Assembly: GCA_009617715.1 (NCBI GenBank)
Contig: VTFK01000364.1
Location: 310,001 to 374,000 of the forward strand
Length of the DNA: 64,000 nt
Direction of reading: 5' to 3'
DNA from: Plectrocnemia conspersa
Lineage: Eukaryota > Arthropoda > Insecta > Trichoptera > Polycentropodidae
A program made the translations under genes and the position numbers. The notes under the pieces are model-generated. The model was given only the letters and a program-made list of their open reading frames with translations, had not been told where the DNA came from and did no database searches. How positions within the stretch are numbered: position 1 is the stretch's first letter; each line of letters opens with the position of its first letter. Of this stretch, positions 1 to 12,500 are shown one piece after another.

Positions 1-2190
1 TATGTCAAGCTGTTTTATTTATTTTGCATGGTATCAAAATTTTTTAAATAAGTGTAATCTTTATTCCTACAAAAATTACGTTTTTGAAAATTTCTCTCAA
101 AAATATAAACAAATTTGTAATAAATAACATTTTTAAAGCTCACTAAAATTTTGCTTTTTGACCCGCTGAACCTAAAATAATTATGATCTGGCTCTTAAAA
201 AAAGTTTTTGGACACCTGATATAGACCATAAATAAAATTAAAATATACACTATAATTGCAGGCGAGCAAAATTTTCAGCGACGCATGTGCACTCCTAAAC
301 TTAACTCAAGAAAAACTGCATAGGCAGTGGGAGAGGTTCCAAAAATGCAAGAAGTGGAACTAAGTCTTTAACCCATGCGTTTGTGCATCGCTGCGATACA
401 CGTGAAAATAAATATTTTTGATTTAAAGTATTAAAAAAACGTTGTTTTTTTAGCCGTAACTATTGTAGTACCATATAAATCGAAGAATAGGTATATATGT
501 ATATATATATTCATGCGGTCTGTAAAAATACCATAACGCATATCGATCCTAAGGCAAGTGTTATTAAGTTATTTATGGAATTTGTCACCCCTCTATATTC
601 CGTATGCACATAAATTTTCATAAGCGTAAACCGCTTAGTTAGTCATTGAAATACTCTCCACCGTATCATCGTTCTACAAAAGCTATATGGGTGGTGTATA
701 TTTTCATCCTTTCATACACGATATTCCCATGAAAGCTCGTGAAATTGTAGCTTCTGGGGTCATAAAGAAACGCTTGATGAACTCCGTTAATGATTCAGGT
801 GTAACGTAAGCTTTTTACATCCCTTTAGGTTTGTTGAGATTATACAGTGGAGTTTTTTCTTTCTGTTTTGTTCTTGAATAAATACGGCTTTCAGAAACCA
901 GCAATATTGTTCATGAATACTTTCGCAATGTAAAATTATTACACACATGTAAAACGATGCTCAGCTATTACAAATAAAATAAAATTTTAGCATTTTTCTA
1001 GTTAATTAAATTGTAATAGAACAGAAAAGATAAGATAAAGATAAACGATGCGATACACTATAAAATATTTTATCAATGTATAAGCATTTATATATTTATT
1101 CAATAAATAGAAAATAATACACGATTCATATTATTTTTTATAAAAAAATTATATTATATTATAAAAAATAGTTTCTATACAGCTAATGTTTTTTTATTCG
1201 ATTGAATTTTTATAAAATCGCGCCATAAAAAAATCATTTGGTAATTTTATAAGTTTAAGTCATATTATGATGAAAATCCGTAATACATATAGATTTAATG
1301 TAAAATTTATACAAGCTAGTAGGTATGCCTGTAAATATTAGCTAATTTAAACTAAAATCAGCATTTCAAAAATAATTAGATTATAAGTAGAAAATTAGAA
1401 ATGTTATCTGTGGTTTTAACTCATGGCCATACATTAGATTTTTTAAATTTATTGAATGTAAAAAAGGTTTTTACTTTTTATGTAATAGTATTTGTAATCT
1501 TTAAGACTTGACTAAAAAACGTTCCACACCATCTAAAACATACCGACATTTTCCCTGATATAAATGTGAATCATGTTGAAAACCATTTGTTTCAACTATT
1601 GCTCAGTTACACTTTGGGATCATGACGACATCCTATTCAGAGACTTGAGTCCAAATATTCGAATACAGAAAATAGTCCGTTTTTTATACTTCATAAATGT
1701 AGTAAAAAATTTAAATATTAAATTTCTAAAAACACCAAGAACTGACTAACTTTAAAAACATAGTTGTACATATATTATTTCTCAAGTTTCTATGTATTAC
1801 AAATAAGTCTTTTTTCATCATATTAATTATGCCGAAATTGATTTGTTTATTTGTATGTTATTTACAACAGCCATGGCCATAAAAACAAATTTATCAAAAA
1901 AAAAAAATTGATGCGGAAATTCCAGAAAAACTCATATTTCTAATTGTGCAGTTATGGACTTTTTCTCAACGATTGATTTTTTTTTGTAAAAATGTTTATA
2001 TGCAAAACTAAGACACTAATAACACTCGAAACTTTTATTTGAGTCTTTGTTGAGAGTATTGTATTATATTTAAAATGATGAATGATTAATTACGTCCATT
2101 ATATTTAACTATTACCTAGCTTTATTATACCATTGTTAAGAGTATAATAAATGCCAATCCACAAGTGTCTTCGACATTAACTGCCGTTAA
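1..2190. other. AT-rich non-coding, nothing recognised
   Basis: No supported exon, repeat match or element ends. A short TA microsatellite is at 490-512. Confidence 0.6.
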
Positions 2191-2194
2191 AGGT

Positions 2195-2600
2195 GAACAA
2201 CGAAACTAACCCGTGGAAAGGTTGAGGGTTGGTTCTGGTAGTGTTAGGCGCCGCTTTGGCTATTTTTCTAGGGGGTTGCGCAAGTAAGGGGGTTGCTTGC
2301 ACATACACACACGTTATAAAGGCCCTTCTACAAACATAGCCACCCCATTAGACAAGGTATACAGTGACTATGCGGCTCGTGGCGATAATAATTCAACGAC
2401 CATTCCGGCGGACAGAAACGGTAATATGGCCATTAATGGGAAATCATAATGCGTTTTTTATTGATCGCTCTGTACACAAAAAGGCGATTGTTTGAATTGC
2501 AGCTTGTTAACGCGTTAGCGATACGTCGACTGCAAGGTGCTGCTAATAAAACGGGACTGTTATCGGCGGCCCTAATAATTTGAGCGACTATAAAATTCAG
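2195..2600. other. GC-richer unique block, possible conserved non-coding element
   Basis: No open frame or repeat match. It contains GGCCATTAATGG and TTTTTTATTGATCG words of the kind bound by homeodomain/Hox-Exd factors, and G-rich runs (AGGGGGTTGCG, AAGGGGGTTGC). Its composition stands out from neighbouring sequence. Confidence 0.3.
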
Positions 2601-2815
2601 AATTGACGTTTCAACCCTTCAAGGTACACTTTTTAAAGCATTATAGGTAATGGGCGTATCTGTACGGACTATCAGAATTTACGTTCAGTTAGAAAGGTAG
2701 AGAGTATCTACAAATATGATATTAAAACAAGAAGAGCAACACCTTTATGGTTAAAAATCATCAGTAGCAAATGTTCCGTAAAAGTAAGCAGCACCGCTGA
2801 ATTAATACAGTTTAA

Positions 2816-2905
2816 CCCTTTGGTGTATCGGCTTTTGCTAATAGACTGTGGATTATATTCATCGATATTTAGATAATAATCCCAAAAGGCCAGGCATCCA
2901 AAGGA
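2816..2905. mobile_element. piggyBac-like miniature element, 90 bp
   Basis: It lies between TTAA at 2812-2815 and TTAA at 2906-2909. The left end is CCCTTTGGTGTATC and the right end read inward is TCCTTTGGATGCC, an imperfect inverted repeat of piggyBac type (CCYTTTG). It has no coding capacity. It shares its right TTAA with the next element at 2910. Confidence 0.6.
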
Positions 2906-2909
2906 TTAA

Positions 2910-3152
2910 CCCTTTGAACGCCGAAATCGACTTAAGTCGCCCAATTGATTTTTTTTATCTCTTTACGCAAAAATCAGTAAAAAAATGTTTTTCAAGAAAA
3001 AACTTTTTTTTGGGAATAAATATAAAATATCATTTTAAATAAATAAAAATTAAAAAATCACAACATTTAAACACAGAATCAAGGTAAAATTTCCATTTTT
3101 CAAAAAAAAAAAAAAAAACTAAATATTATTTTTGATTAACGCGTCCAAAGGG
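2910..3152. mobile_element. piggyBac-like miniature element, 243 bp
   Basis: Flanked by TTAA (2906-2909 and 3153-3156). The left end is CCCTTTGAACGC and the right end read inward is CCCTTTGGACGC, a 12-bp inverted repeat with one mismatch. The interior is extremely A/T-rich with an A16 run and a CGACTTAAGTCG palindrome near 2927. It is non-coding. The short open frame crossing it at 2848 spans two elements and is not a gene. Confidence 0.8.
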
Positions 3153-3284
3153 TTAAGGGCATGGAAAATGACGATGTAGAATAATTCCATTAAAATGGCG
3201 TTATAGTGTGGACAGAGTTAGTACAGAAGTTATTTAGAGTTTGGGACGAATCTGTACTTTTTCCTAGGAGCGTTGGAATACAAA

Positions 3285-3560
3285 TTATCAGAGTTTCGAT
3301 CGCGTCTTTTTTATTTTGCCACATCACGACCAGAACGTTAGCGCTTGAGAACGCTCTTCTTGCACGTGCCATCTAGCTTCTCAATGAGCCAAACACAAGA
3401 ATGTTTTCGGCGATAGCTATGAGGAGCTGGAAAAAATGTGGGATTGTGCTCATCTATTTTAGATGTGCACTATAACTGTTTTTTAAATGTTTAAGTGTAT
3501 AATGGTCATCATGGCGCACTGGGGAAGCTTGTCAAATAATGATAGCTAAATTTGTAATAA
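3285..3560 (+). repeat. RepB family copy
   Basis: Defining blocks in order: GATCGCGTC, CCAGAACGTTAGCGCTTGAG, AACGCTC, CCAAACACAAGAATGTTTTC, GGCGATAGCTATGAGGAGCT and, about 60 bp later, GTCATCATGGCGCACTGGGG. The same order occurs on the minus strand at 28445-28194. Non-coding; class unknown. The short minus-strand frame at 3190-3372 is repeat sequence. Confidence 0.6.
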
Positions 3561-4669
3561 ATAAAATGTATGAAGAATTCATAGCACGGTAAGGGGAAGG
3601 TCAAGCATACACTGTTGCTGTGAAACGCTGTGGTTACTCTTTTACACCAATACTACTAGTGTTGACATGTTAACTTCCATAGTATAAATTTGATATTAAA
3701 TGAAAACAACCTCGTTGACGATATTGAAGACAAAAATCTAAGTATGTAGCATTTAATCAAACTATGAACTTTCTCGTTGTAAACGCGTTGTTTATTAACG
3801 AGTTAAACTCGTCAAAAGAAAAGTTCAATTATAAGGCAGGCGTATGTTATATATAATTGGTTTTGCTACGTAGAAACAATTATGAACTATAAAACAAGAG
3901 GAGACAAACTAGCGGGTCCAAGTATTGTACCATACCGAGTTTTACCGATGACCCGTGACATTTGACGTTTTTCAACAAGTGTCGTGTTCAACGTTCCGAA
4001 AATAATGCGTGTGGCATTACCGATGCGTGTAATAATCGGATATAATGTTACGAATACCTATATAATGCGTCAGCACATGAAACAAGTACGGTAGTGCTTG
4101 TTCGTTATGACATATCAGATACAACAAATCTGAATACAGAGAAAATCGAACCACTCGTAGCTAGGTGTAGTCAATATGTCCAGCTAATTAAACTGGAGAA
4201 TTTTACAGTATATGAGGCGCTAAGAATATTAAGGTTTAACTTAATATACCCAAACTAGTAGAAAAAATATATACTATAGATATCTATCTTTATATATAAT
4301 ATATTTTGTTATAGAGTAGGATTTCTTTGGCTAATGTGGATTTTTTCACAAGAATGTGTAAAAACAGTATGTTCGCTAAATCGCTTAATAATAAATACTA
4401 GAACCAGAGCTTCAAACCGAAATCAGTATAGCCGATACCAATCAGAAGAAAGCTGAAATACAGTCTAGCAGTAAAAAAATAAGAATAAAAATTTGAATGC
4501 CAACATAAGCTATATTCTCGCAAACTTAACCGGCAATTGCATATTGCAATTGTCTAATATTGAAAAAACCTTTGATTCTAGAGTTTGTTCTTAAGTATTA
4601 TTTTTCGAGAATTTTTAGAAAAAAATACTAAAGCAAACACCCTCATTTATCAATAAATTTGCTGTCTTT

Positions 4670-4770
4670 TCTTGTTAAAAATTATATTTTTAAATATTTT
4701 ACAACCGCTGTATTTTTTTTATACAGCTGCATAAGAAGAGTGAGTCTGAGCCAGATGTTTAAAAATAGCC
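4670..4770 (+). repeat. RepA partial copy
   Basis: Matches the head of the family: TTTTACAACCGCTGTATTTT, CAGCTGCATAAGAAGAGTGA, GAGCCAGATGTTTAAAAATA. Similarity then fades. Confidence 0.6.
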
Positions 4771-5004
4771 AAAACAAATTGACTAATCACATAAAATATG
4801 AAGTGATTAACTATACAAATAAATGTTTTTAGATACACGATAATCAACATCGATTCTTATCTGTTTCATATACTATCATGTTTCTAATATGATAAATATC
4901 TGTTCTAAATATAAACAAATTAACAAACAAGGAAGTGTTTTTTTTCGAGAAAAATGCTAAACCGAGAATTTTTATTTCTCAGATAATTGTTGATTTTTAT
5001 AGCG

Positions 5005-5335
5005 CCTTTTTAGTTGGAAAATTAAATTGTACGAGTATTTTTAAACGGTTCACAACAGCCGCATTTTTTAACCGAAATGCATAAAAAGAGTGGGTCCGTG
5101 CCTAATGTTTGAAAATATGCATTATTACTTGGAAAATTTTAAAAGAGGTCGAATGTATTTGAATGGCTAAAAAAAGTGTTAACGATTTTTTTTTTGTAAA
5201 TCAAAGAACAGTATTAATAATCATATATGAAAAAACCGCTCCGCGTGGGAATTGGCAGATTGAAAAAATCTAGGGGGGTTTCCACGGAGTTAAGACACAA
5301 AATTTGCCTGTTGGTGAACTTAAATCTCGAGTTTT
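5005..5335 (+). repeat. RepA family, fullest copy
   Basis: Ordered blocks that define the family: TTGTACGAGTATTTTTAAAC, CACAACAGCCGCATTTTTTA, ATGCATAAAAAGAGTGGGTC, ATGTTTGAAAATATGCAT, TCAAAGAACAGTATTAATAA and a GC-richer tail CCGCTCCGCGTGGGAATTGG ... TTTCCACGGAGTTAAG. It is non-coding in all frames. Partial copies flank it at 4670-4770 (head only) and 5336-5420 (head only), all in the same orientation, giving a small cluster. No inverted ends or target duplications were found; the class is unknown. Confidence 0.75.
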
Positions 5336-5420
5336 CATTGAGTTAGAAAATAAAATTGTACGAATATTTTTGAACGTTTTACAACCGACGTATTTTTTAT
5401 ACCGGTGCATGAGAATTTTC
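5336..5420 (+). repeat. RepA partial copy
   Basis: Head only: AAAATTGTACGAATATTTTT, TTTTACAACCGACGTATTTT, ACCGGTGCATGAGAATTTTC. Followed by a TTTCTCGAGAAA-type palindromic stretch to 5485. Confidence 0.6.
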
Positions 5421-6418
5421 TATATCAAAATTTCGAGAAAGTGAGAATTATTATTTCTCGAGAAACGAAAAACACCGAGAAACAAAAATACATTATTATA
5501 ATACATTATCTTATACACATAATACGCTCATACCTGAAAGGTCAAAGCTATATTGTTTCTAAAAAATAATGAATTCTAGGTACCGCGTAAGATATTGATT
5601 AAATAGAATCCTTAAATATATACATATAATAAATGCGGATATCAAAATATTTATGATAGTGGATTAATAGTATTATTTTGTATCATACTGACGAGGTAAA
5701 GCACAAATAAGATTAAGGATGACTCATCAATGCAAATTCAAATGAATCATCTAACGGCCGAAAATATTCACACACCCTCTACCAGAAAAAGCAAGAGTTT
5801 GAGCAATACCCAAGGATTTACGTTATTAGAACACTCTTTTACGGCCGCAGCCTTAGATATCTCGTCACCAAAGGGTTCAATGGCGGCATCATTAGGTTTT
5901 AATTTAAATATGTTTTTTCAACTCTAAAAAAAAATCCTACGTTTCAGACATCTTTCGTTATCGCTTCGACCTCGTTATATATTATTGATATTATTATACT
6001 AATGTCTACAAAAAATTGTCCTTGTTTAGCGACATTCGTAAATGGGTTATTTATGATATTTATAAATAAATGTATTCAAATAATTAAACATTGTAAATAT
6101 TATATAAATTGGTGATACTTACTGAGCATTCAATATCCAACATATTATTGAGCACGGAACGAGTTTTGTAACACTTATAAACTTATAACAATAGCTTGCA
6201 CTGTCGCCTGGAAGGGCTATTCACTTTATAAATAACTTGGCTCACATCCATAACGAACGACTCTGAACGGTCATCTAAAATTATTTGCACTTGTGCGCGT
6301 TTTCACGGTTCCCCCAAGGAGCGACGCCTGAAAAAACGGATTTGCTGGATGACAACGAAACGACTCTATGCAGTGCGCCGCCGACCGATTTTATGGAGCA
6401 TTTTCCTTCGGCACGACG

Positions 6419-6434
6419 GCGCATGCGCATGCGC
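6419..6434. promoter_or_regulatory. Overlapping NRF-1/Ewg-type sites (16-bp palindrome)
   Basis: GCGCATGCGCATGCGC holds two overlapping copies of the NRF-1/erect-wing core GCGCATGCGC. It sits in the 6290-6480 CpG-rich island, unlike the AT-rich flanks. Such sites are usual in promoters; no transcript is assigned. Confidence 0.4.
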
Positions 6435-6794
6435 GAGCTACTAATTCAATACGCATCGCAAACAATCATTTGTGTTAAGTGATAACAAACAGCGGATAAA
6501 TTTACGCGATTTTATCAAATCGGAACGACTACACACATGAAGATTAATAATTATTCCAGCAAGAGTGAGACATTTCTAGCGAGTGATTATTAAGTTAATT
6601 AGTTTGTGTCGGCCGACGTAATACAGACGGAAAAAAAATATCGGAGATAAGGGATGACTTAACAACGCCCAAAAATTTATAAATAGACCATATTTTTTTT
6701 GTTCCTACTAATTGTCGTGCTTTGTAGAGTATCGTCAAAGATAAAAGTAAGCAAGAATTTTTCGGAACCTAGTTTTAATAAAACTATTTTTTTT

Positions 6795-6850
6795 TATTAT
6801 CATGACGCATTGGGGTAACCTCTTAAATCACAATAGTTATAGAATAAAAT
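6795..6850 (+). repeat. RepB 3' end only
   Basis: TTATCATGACGCATTGGGGT, AACCTCTTAAATCACAATAG: nearly identical to the minus strand at 28194-28245 (ATATCATGACGCATTGGGGT, AACCTGTTAAGTCACTG). Confidence 0.6.
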
Positions 6851-8870
6851 AAATTTATTAGATAGAAAAAATGTAATAAATTTATTAATATGTATTTTAA
6901 TAATACTCTACATAAAAAAATATTTTTTTAGGAATACACAAGACAAGTGTCTATATTAATTAAATTCTTTTGCCACTTATATTGTAGAGGGTAAAAATAT
7001 AAGCGGCGTCAATTTTGTAGTAATTTACATACACGTTAAATATTCACCTTTTTTTATTATTAAATTCATAAATTATAATATATAGTGCAGCAATTAGTTT
7101 TAAATTGAAACATATTGTTATGATTTATTTGGGTTATGGCTATTAACATAGTTGTTATGCCCAGGAGATGTTAGGCCTAAGTCGAGCGTGAACTCACGCT
7201 CAGCTCTCTTGTACTACCGGCTCGCGAACTTTGCGGACGCGCGAGCCTAGGTATTATTAATATGTATAATAAAATACAACTAGTAAAAACAAAATTCCAA
7301 TGGTGCGGAAAGAAGATTCCGATATTTCAACGAAATTTGCGCGAGATAGAGTGCAATCTGAGTGGCCCTTGAGGATGAACGTAGAAAACCAAGCCATCAA
7401 AGAGCATGTCCACAACAAAAAGAGAGCTTACGCCACTGCTCCTATGGCAAAACAATTATTTTTACTAAAAAAAAATTAAGCATTTTAAAAAAAAAAAATC
7501 TATATTTTTAAATACTGCATAATTTTAAATATAAAATGAATGTCATATTTATAATGCAGTCTAGTTTTTTAATTTATAAAATAGGATTAATTATTAGCTT
7601 TTATTGTCAAAGATACTTTATAATTGCTTATTGAGTTTACAATAAAAAAATGTGAAACTTTTTGAAAATGTTTGAGACGAAATAGACTAAAATTTATGGG
7701 TCGTGTTTTTGGCCTCTTCGCGAGTTACGAAATATGTTCACTCGAGTTGCACAATTATTATGGCGTGTTGCAATCTGTTGCAGCATCCTCCGCCAAGGTC
7801 GCCAGCCGCTTTGGAGAGCTTTTTGAGCCACACTTGAAGAATCGGTAGATATAGAGATGTAAGAAAAAACTTGGCAAGAGTCCATCGAATATTTGTAGTG
7901 TTTCCCACATTAGACCGTAGCCTACTTTTTAAGAAATCCAGCAGACGCCCGTGTAACGAGCGCATTCCAAATCTTCAATACTACTACTTCAGAAGTCGAA
8001 CATATATGTATGTTTGGGTATTAATAGTAATGCTGCGCGTATAACAGGAATGTTTATAAGAAACGTAAATGTTTACAGAATCGCTAGTTGTAAAACGTAT
8101 GTATAGGATAGCATTTAGCAATCAGTAACATATTATAAACAATCGCGTTTGTAAGATTTACAATATAAAGTTTAAAGTGATGGCAAAAATATATTAGCAC
8201 CCTATAAATCCCATCTGATCAGATATCCATCTATTAATATATCAAGCAAGTAGGGTACTTTAAATTTAATTAAAAAAAAATATATAACCGCTTTGAAATA
8301 AGAACAAAGCGAGTTCATAAAGAGAGGGTACTTTAACTCAAGTCTATTATCTAAAATTATATATGGATTTTCAGAAGGACAATGTTTGTTATGGGTTATT
8401 ATTAAAAAGCATTGTCGAACCTCAATTGCTCGGATGATTTAACTCGGTTATTCTCGAGTTATTTGAGCGACTGTATATAGTTATAGTAGATATATCTTTA
8501 TATGAGAAAACTTGGTTATAATCTGTTTATGTATATACAAACAACTAAACTGTCGACAATCAAGTTATTTTCGAAGAATTTCGAAAATCACTAACACGTA
8601 TCATTTTTTATCTTAAATATTATATTTTAATAATATGTATTATTTTAGACCAAATGATCTTAATTTAATTTAAATAAAATATCTATAGACTCAATATTAT
8701 TATATAGTATGAAATACGACCTTAACTTTATTAAAAATGTGTAAACAACTAAGTCGTTCTGATATTATAACATTCGTCAGTTTTTAACTTTTCTTTTTAC
8801 CTGTCGTTTATCTAGTTATAGCGGTTTTTGCGACGCTTGCATAAAATACTTTCGAAAACGAAAAAAACTG
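6850..8870. other. Non-coding with two GC-richer patches
   Basis: 7170-7245 has short stems (GAGCGTGA/TCACGCTC; GCTCGCG with CGCGCGAGC). 7680-7980 is GC-richer with overlapping minus-strand frames of 60-75 codons, but neither is recognisable and neither has splice support. Confidence 0.4.
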
Positions 8871-8874
8871 ATAC

Positions 8875-8910
8875 TATATAAGGCACACCGCGAGTCTCGT
8901 TGCGTCAGTT
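8875..8910 (+). promoter_or_regulatory. Candidate core promoter (TATA plus initiator)
   Basis: TATATAAGG at 8875 lies 32 bp before the A of GTCAGTT at 8907, the arthropod TATA-to-initiator spacing (TCAGT). No downstream start codon or exon is recognised, so the transcript could be non-coding, or the match could be chance in AT-rich DNA. Confidence 0.4.
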
Positions 8911-11740
8911 ACTAACAACTATTACAGTGTTGTTAGTATCGTTTTTTATTGCATTAAACGTTATATATTATTCATAATTTTAACTAGCACGTATGGCATG
9001 CATACACATGTGTATGTAAATATTATCACATTGCATGTATATTATTATAATATAAACATTTCTCTTAAAAAGTTAACGACTCCTTTTACGTCCGCTAGTC
9101 GATTGGAAAATTGCCAAATAGTCCTAAACGACTGATATAAATATTTACTTTAGACCGAAACACGTTTTGCATAAAAAGTAACACGGGTTTGGTGTGAAAA
9201 TGAAATTTCACATGCATTTAACACAATTTGGTATACTTAGGAATTGAAAACGATAGGACAGAACGCTTAAGTATATACTGAATAAGTAGAATGCTACAGA
9301 TCATTTTTTAGTTATTGTCAATTATAAAAAATATCAATTTGACATATCATTAAATAATGCCTCTTTTTGAATGTGATATAATATTGATGAAATAATGTAT
9401 TTTTATATCAGAAAAAGTGCCATATAGTTTTGTTACATTACATATTATTTGTGGAACGGCTTAATTTGACATTTGACTTTGAGTCTAAAAACTTTTCTTA
9501 TTCAAATAAATCAAAGAAGAGTTCTAAAAACCTATTTTAAAAATAAAATAATTTTATGTTGACATTAAGGATATAATATTTCATGTTCTATATTCAATTA
9601 ATTTGTCCTATAACATTTATTTTCATATTACTCTTAATTATTACAAGACCTAAAGATGAATAACCAAACTGGCTTTTATCGTAGATTAACGTTATCTAAG
9701 CTACTTAAGTTAATTGGGTATTTTTTTTTATTAGCTTATTAAATATAATCTAATTCGGTTATAATGACAATGTATGTATTACTAGAAAATTATATATTGT
9801 AAAAAATGTAGATAAATCAATTTATTTTAATTTAAAATATAGAAGATTTATTGTTTGAACTTTAAATCAGCAAGTTTTATTTCAGTTAATGCAACAAGAC
9901 AACAAAAATAAAATTGATCATACTAAATTACTTCGATTTAAAAGAGAAAAATCAATACCAGCCACTTCAGCCACAGAGAGGCACAATTGCACAATAGTAG
10001 CACTGAAATATGAGTAATTTCTGTGAATTTAGCAATTAAAAATTACTTTATCGGCTTTTAGTTATGGCCTTACAAAGCGGTACATCGTAAAAAATACTAG
10101 CCGCGCTATTGCATAGTTGGATGGATTTTAGAAATTTAAAATTTTACTACAAATATGAAAAATTTGAATAACAAATAGCTAAAAAACGAGCAAATATTTT
10201 CGGTATTCTAATATTCACACTGAAGGTATTATAGGTTGCCAGTTTATTTAGCCATAAGCTAAGCGAAGCTCATTATTTTTTTTGGTTGATCACGTCGGTG
10301 TCACCAGTTTGGCGGACTGCTGGAAATGAGTGGAAATATTATTAAAGTTATAATGATAACATAGTTATTAGATGTAATAAATAATATTTAATTATGTAAT
10401 ATTATTGCTTTTAAACGTAAGCGATTCTAATGGAATGGCAGAGGTCTGTATATAAAATATTTAATTTTGGAATTGCTAGTTGAAATCCAATCTTAAGATG
10501 GATAGAAACGATTTTAAAAATTTCGTGAACCGATATCGTCTTCTGATTCAAATAAAAAGCAACACTGGATAAATTACATAAGCACTGCAGTATTGTGGCG
10601 TGCTGGTGGCAATTTTTGCTACGAGCTCATTGAACTGCGACTGTCTCTCGTAAAATTCCATTCGATTCCAAAAATGCGAGGAATTAGATCGAAAACTTTT
10701 GATTGGATAACTTGTGGAGGGGGTTTCAAGTTTTTGCCATTGGTTTCGCTGTGCAAAAGGAGAAGTACAAAGGGGCGTTTTTATGTTGGAAAAATCGATA
10801 GCCTAGCAGTGCCTTCAGTTTGCACGCAACAAATGGTCGTGACATTTCAACACTATCGATTCGCGTTTTATCAAACTATATATGTATGTGTGTGTTTACA
10901 ACTACCACATTCATATTATACACATACACTATATTTGAAATCGATAATGTTTCCGCGAGTTTGATTTGTTTTTATAGCATATATTTCCAATAAGCCATTA
11001 CTTGAACTTGTGTGTTATCTAATGACACAGAATAGGGTGGCATATTTTAAATTTATTAATTAATTTATAAAGTAATAGCGTATGTTCCATCAAAAACGTA
11101 TCGCTAATAATAGAAATATGTATTAAATAATCGATCAGAGTCGTTGAATGCTACAATTTCCGTAGCGAGTACAGTTAAAATATCATATGGTTACAATTAG
11201 ATATGTAATGATTTTTCATCTTTATTTTATTATAATTTGTAGTTAATGTTAAATGAAAAAGATTAAAAACTCTAACTAGATTCTGATAAAAATTATGATT
11301 TCTGTAAATACATATAAAATTATATTTTCAATTTTCTTTTTTGAGTACAGTAAAATTCTTTTTAATTCTAATATAAAATACAATTTGGAACAATCTATTT
11401 TATTATTTAGCACTCGGGAGTTAAAAGTTTCTAAATTATAAAATAAAAATAATTATTTAGAAAGAATCATTAAACTATATAATATGTTGATTAGCTTAAA
11501 ATTAAAGTTATAAATCTATCAATTGTAGTTTTACGAGTACTAAAAAATGGTAATTAAAAGTACCGTTTTTAATAAATGTACCAATATAATATAATACATT
11601 TATATTATAGTTTATACTAATAAAAATATCATGGTACCAAAAACTAGAAAACGAATATAAAAAATAAGACTAATCACTCAAGATATGTAGTGTTTAACTG
11701 TACAAATAAATATCATCTTATAATATATGATATATTCAAA
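8911..11740. other. Non-coding, nothing firmly recognised
   Basis: 10288-10320 (GTCGGTGTCACCAGTTTGGC) resembles the minus strand of 26545-26580 (ATCGGCGTCACCCAGTTGGC). A 123-codon plus frame at 10593-10964 has no recognisable domain and ends in AT-rich sequence. Confidence 0.4.
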
Positions 11741-11839
11741 AAGTTTCGGGACTATTGCTCCCAAAGCAATCGCGCACACGAAAGCTGCTCCCTCGGAATA
11801 TTGCTCACACGGAACATCGCTCTTATAAAATAGTATCAC

Positions 11840-11905
11840 TTTTTCTTATGCATCGGTTGGAAAACGTTTAAAAATATTCGTACGATTGTACTTTTTCAAC
11901 AGAAT
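11840..11905 (-). repeat. RepA partial copy, inverted
   Basis: The minus strand reads GTACAATCGTACGAATATTT, TTAAACGTTTTCCAACCGAT, GCATAAGAAAAAGTG: the family head in opposite orientation, about 230 bp from the plus-strand copy at 12130. The pair could form a long imperfect hairpin. Confidence 0.6.
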
Positions 11906-12129
11906 AATGCTTAATAAAAAGATTAATTTGTTAAAATGTTAAAAGTTAATAATAACGCAATAAATACAATTATTGTAGTGTACTTCTTAAACACACGATA
12001 CTCAACATCGTTGTGGTCTAAATATACTGTCAAATAAGGCACTATTTATTTTATCAAGTATTTTTTTCAAAACAAATTCTAAATCGATAATTTTAATTTC
12101 TCGGGAAATTGCTGATTTTAAAAAAAAAA

Positions 12130-12500
12130 TGATATAGCATTATTTTATTAAAAATTAAAATTGTACCAATATTTTTAAGCGTTTTACAACTGCTGCATTT
12201 TTTTAACCGATGCATAAAAATAGTGGATCCGTGACTGATGTTTGAAAATATGTATTCTTTCTTGGAAGCTTTTAAAAGAAGCGAAAAGTATTTGAATGGC
12301 AAAAAATTGATTACGATTTTCATAACTATTTATTTATGCTTTGTACATCAAAGAACTTCATTAATAATCATATATATAAAGAAACAGCTCCGCGTGAGAA
12401 TTAGTAGATTGCAAAAATCTATGGGAACTTTCCACAGAGTTACGACTAGTATGAGTTATAAAATTTGCCTATCGGTGAACTAAAATCTCGCTTTTTTAAT
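12130..12500 (+). repeat. RepA near-full copy
   Basis: Contains every block of the family in order, including TGCATAAAAATAGTGGATCC, ATGTTTGAAAATATGTATTC, TTCATTAATAATCATATATA and the GC-richer tail GCTCCGCGTGAGAATTAG ... TTTCCACAGAGTTACG, then TTTGCCTATCGGTGAACT. The open frames reported on both strands here are repeat sequence. Confidence 0.75.

Noticed and set aside
10593..10964. 123-codon plus-strand open frame
   Set aside because: No recognisable motif and the tail is AT-rich/microsatellite-like; no splice or start context supports it.
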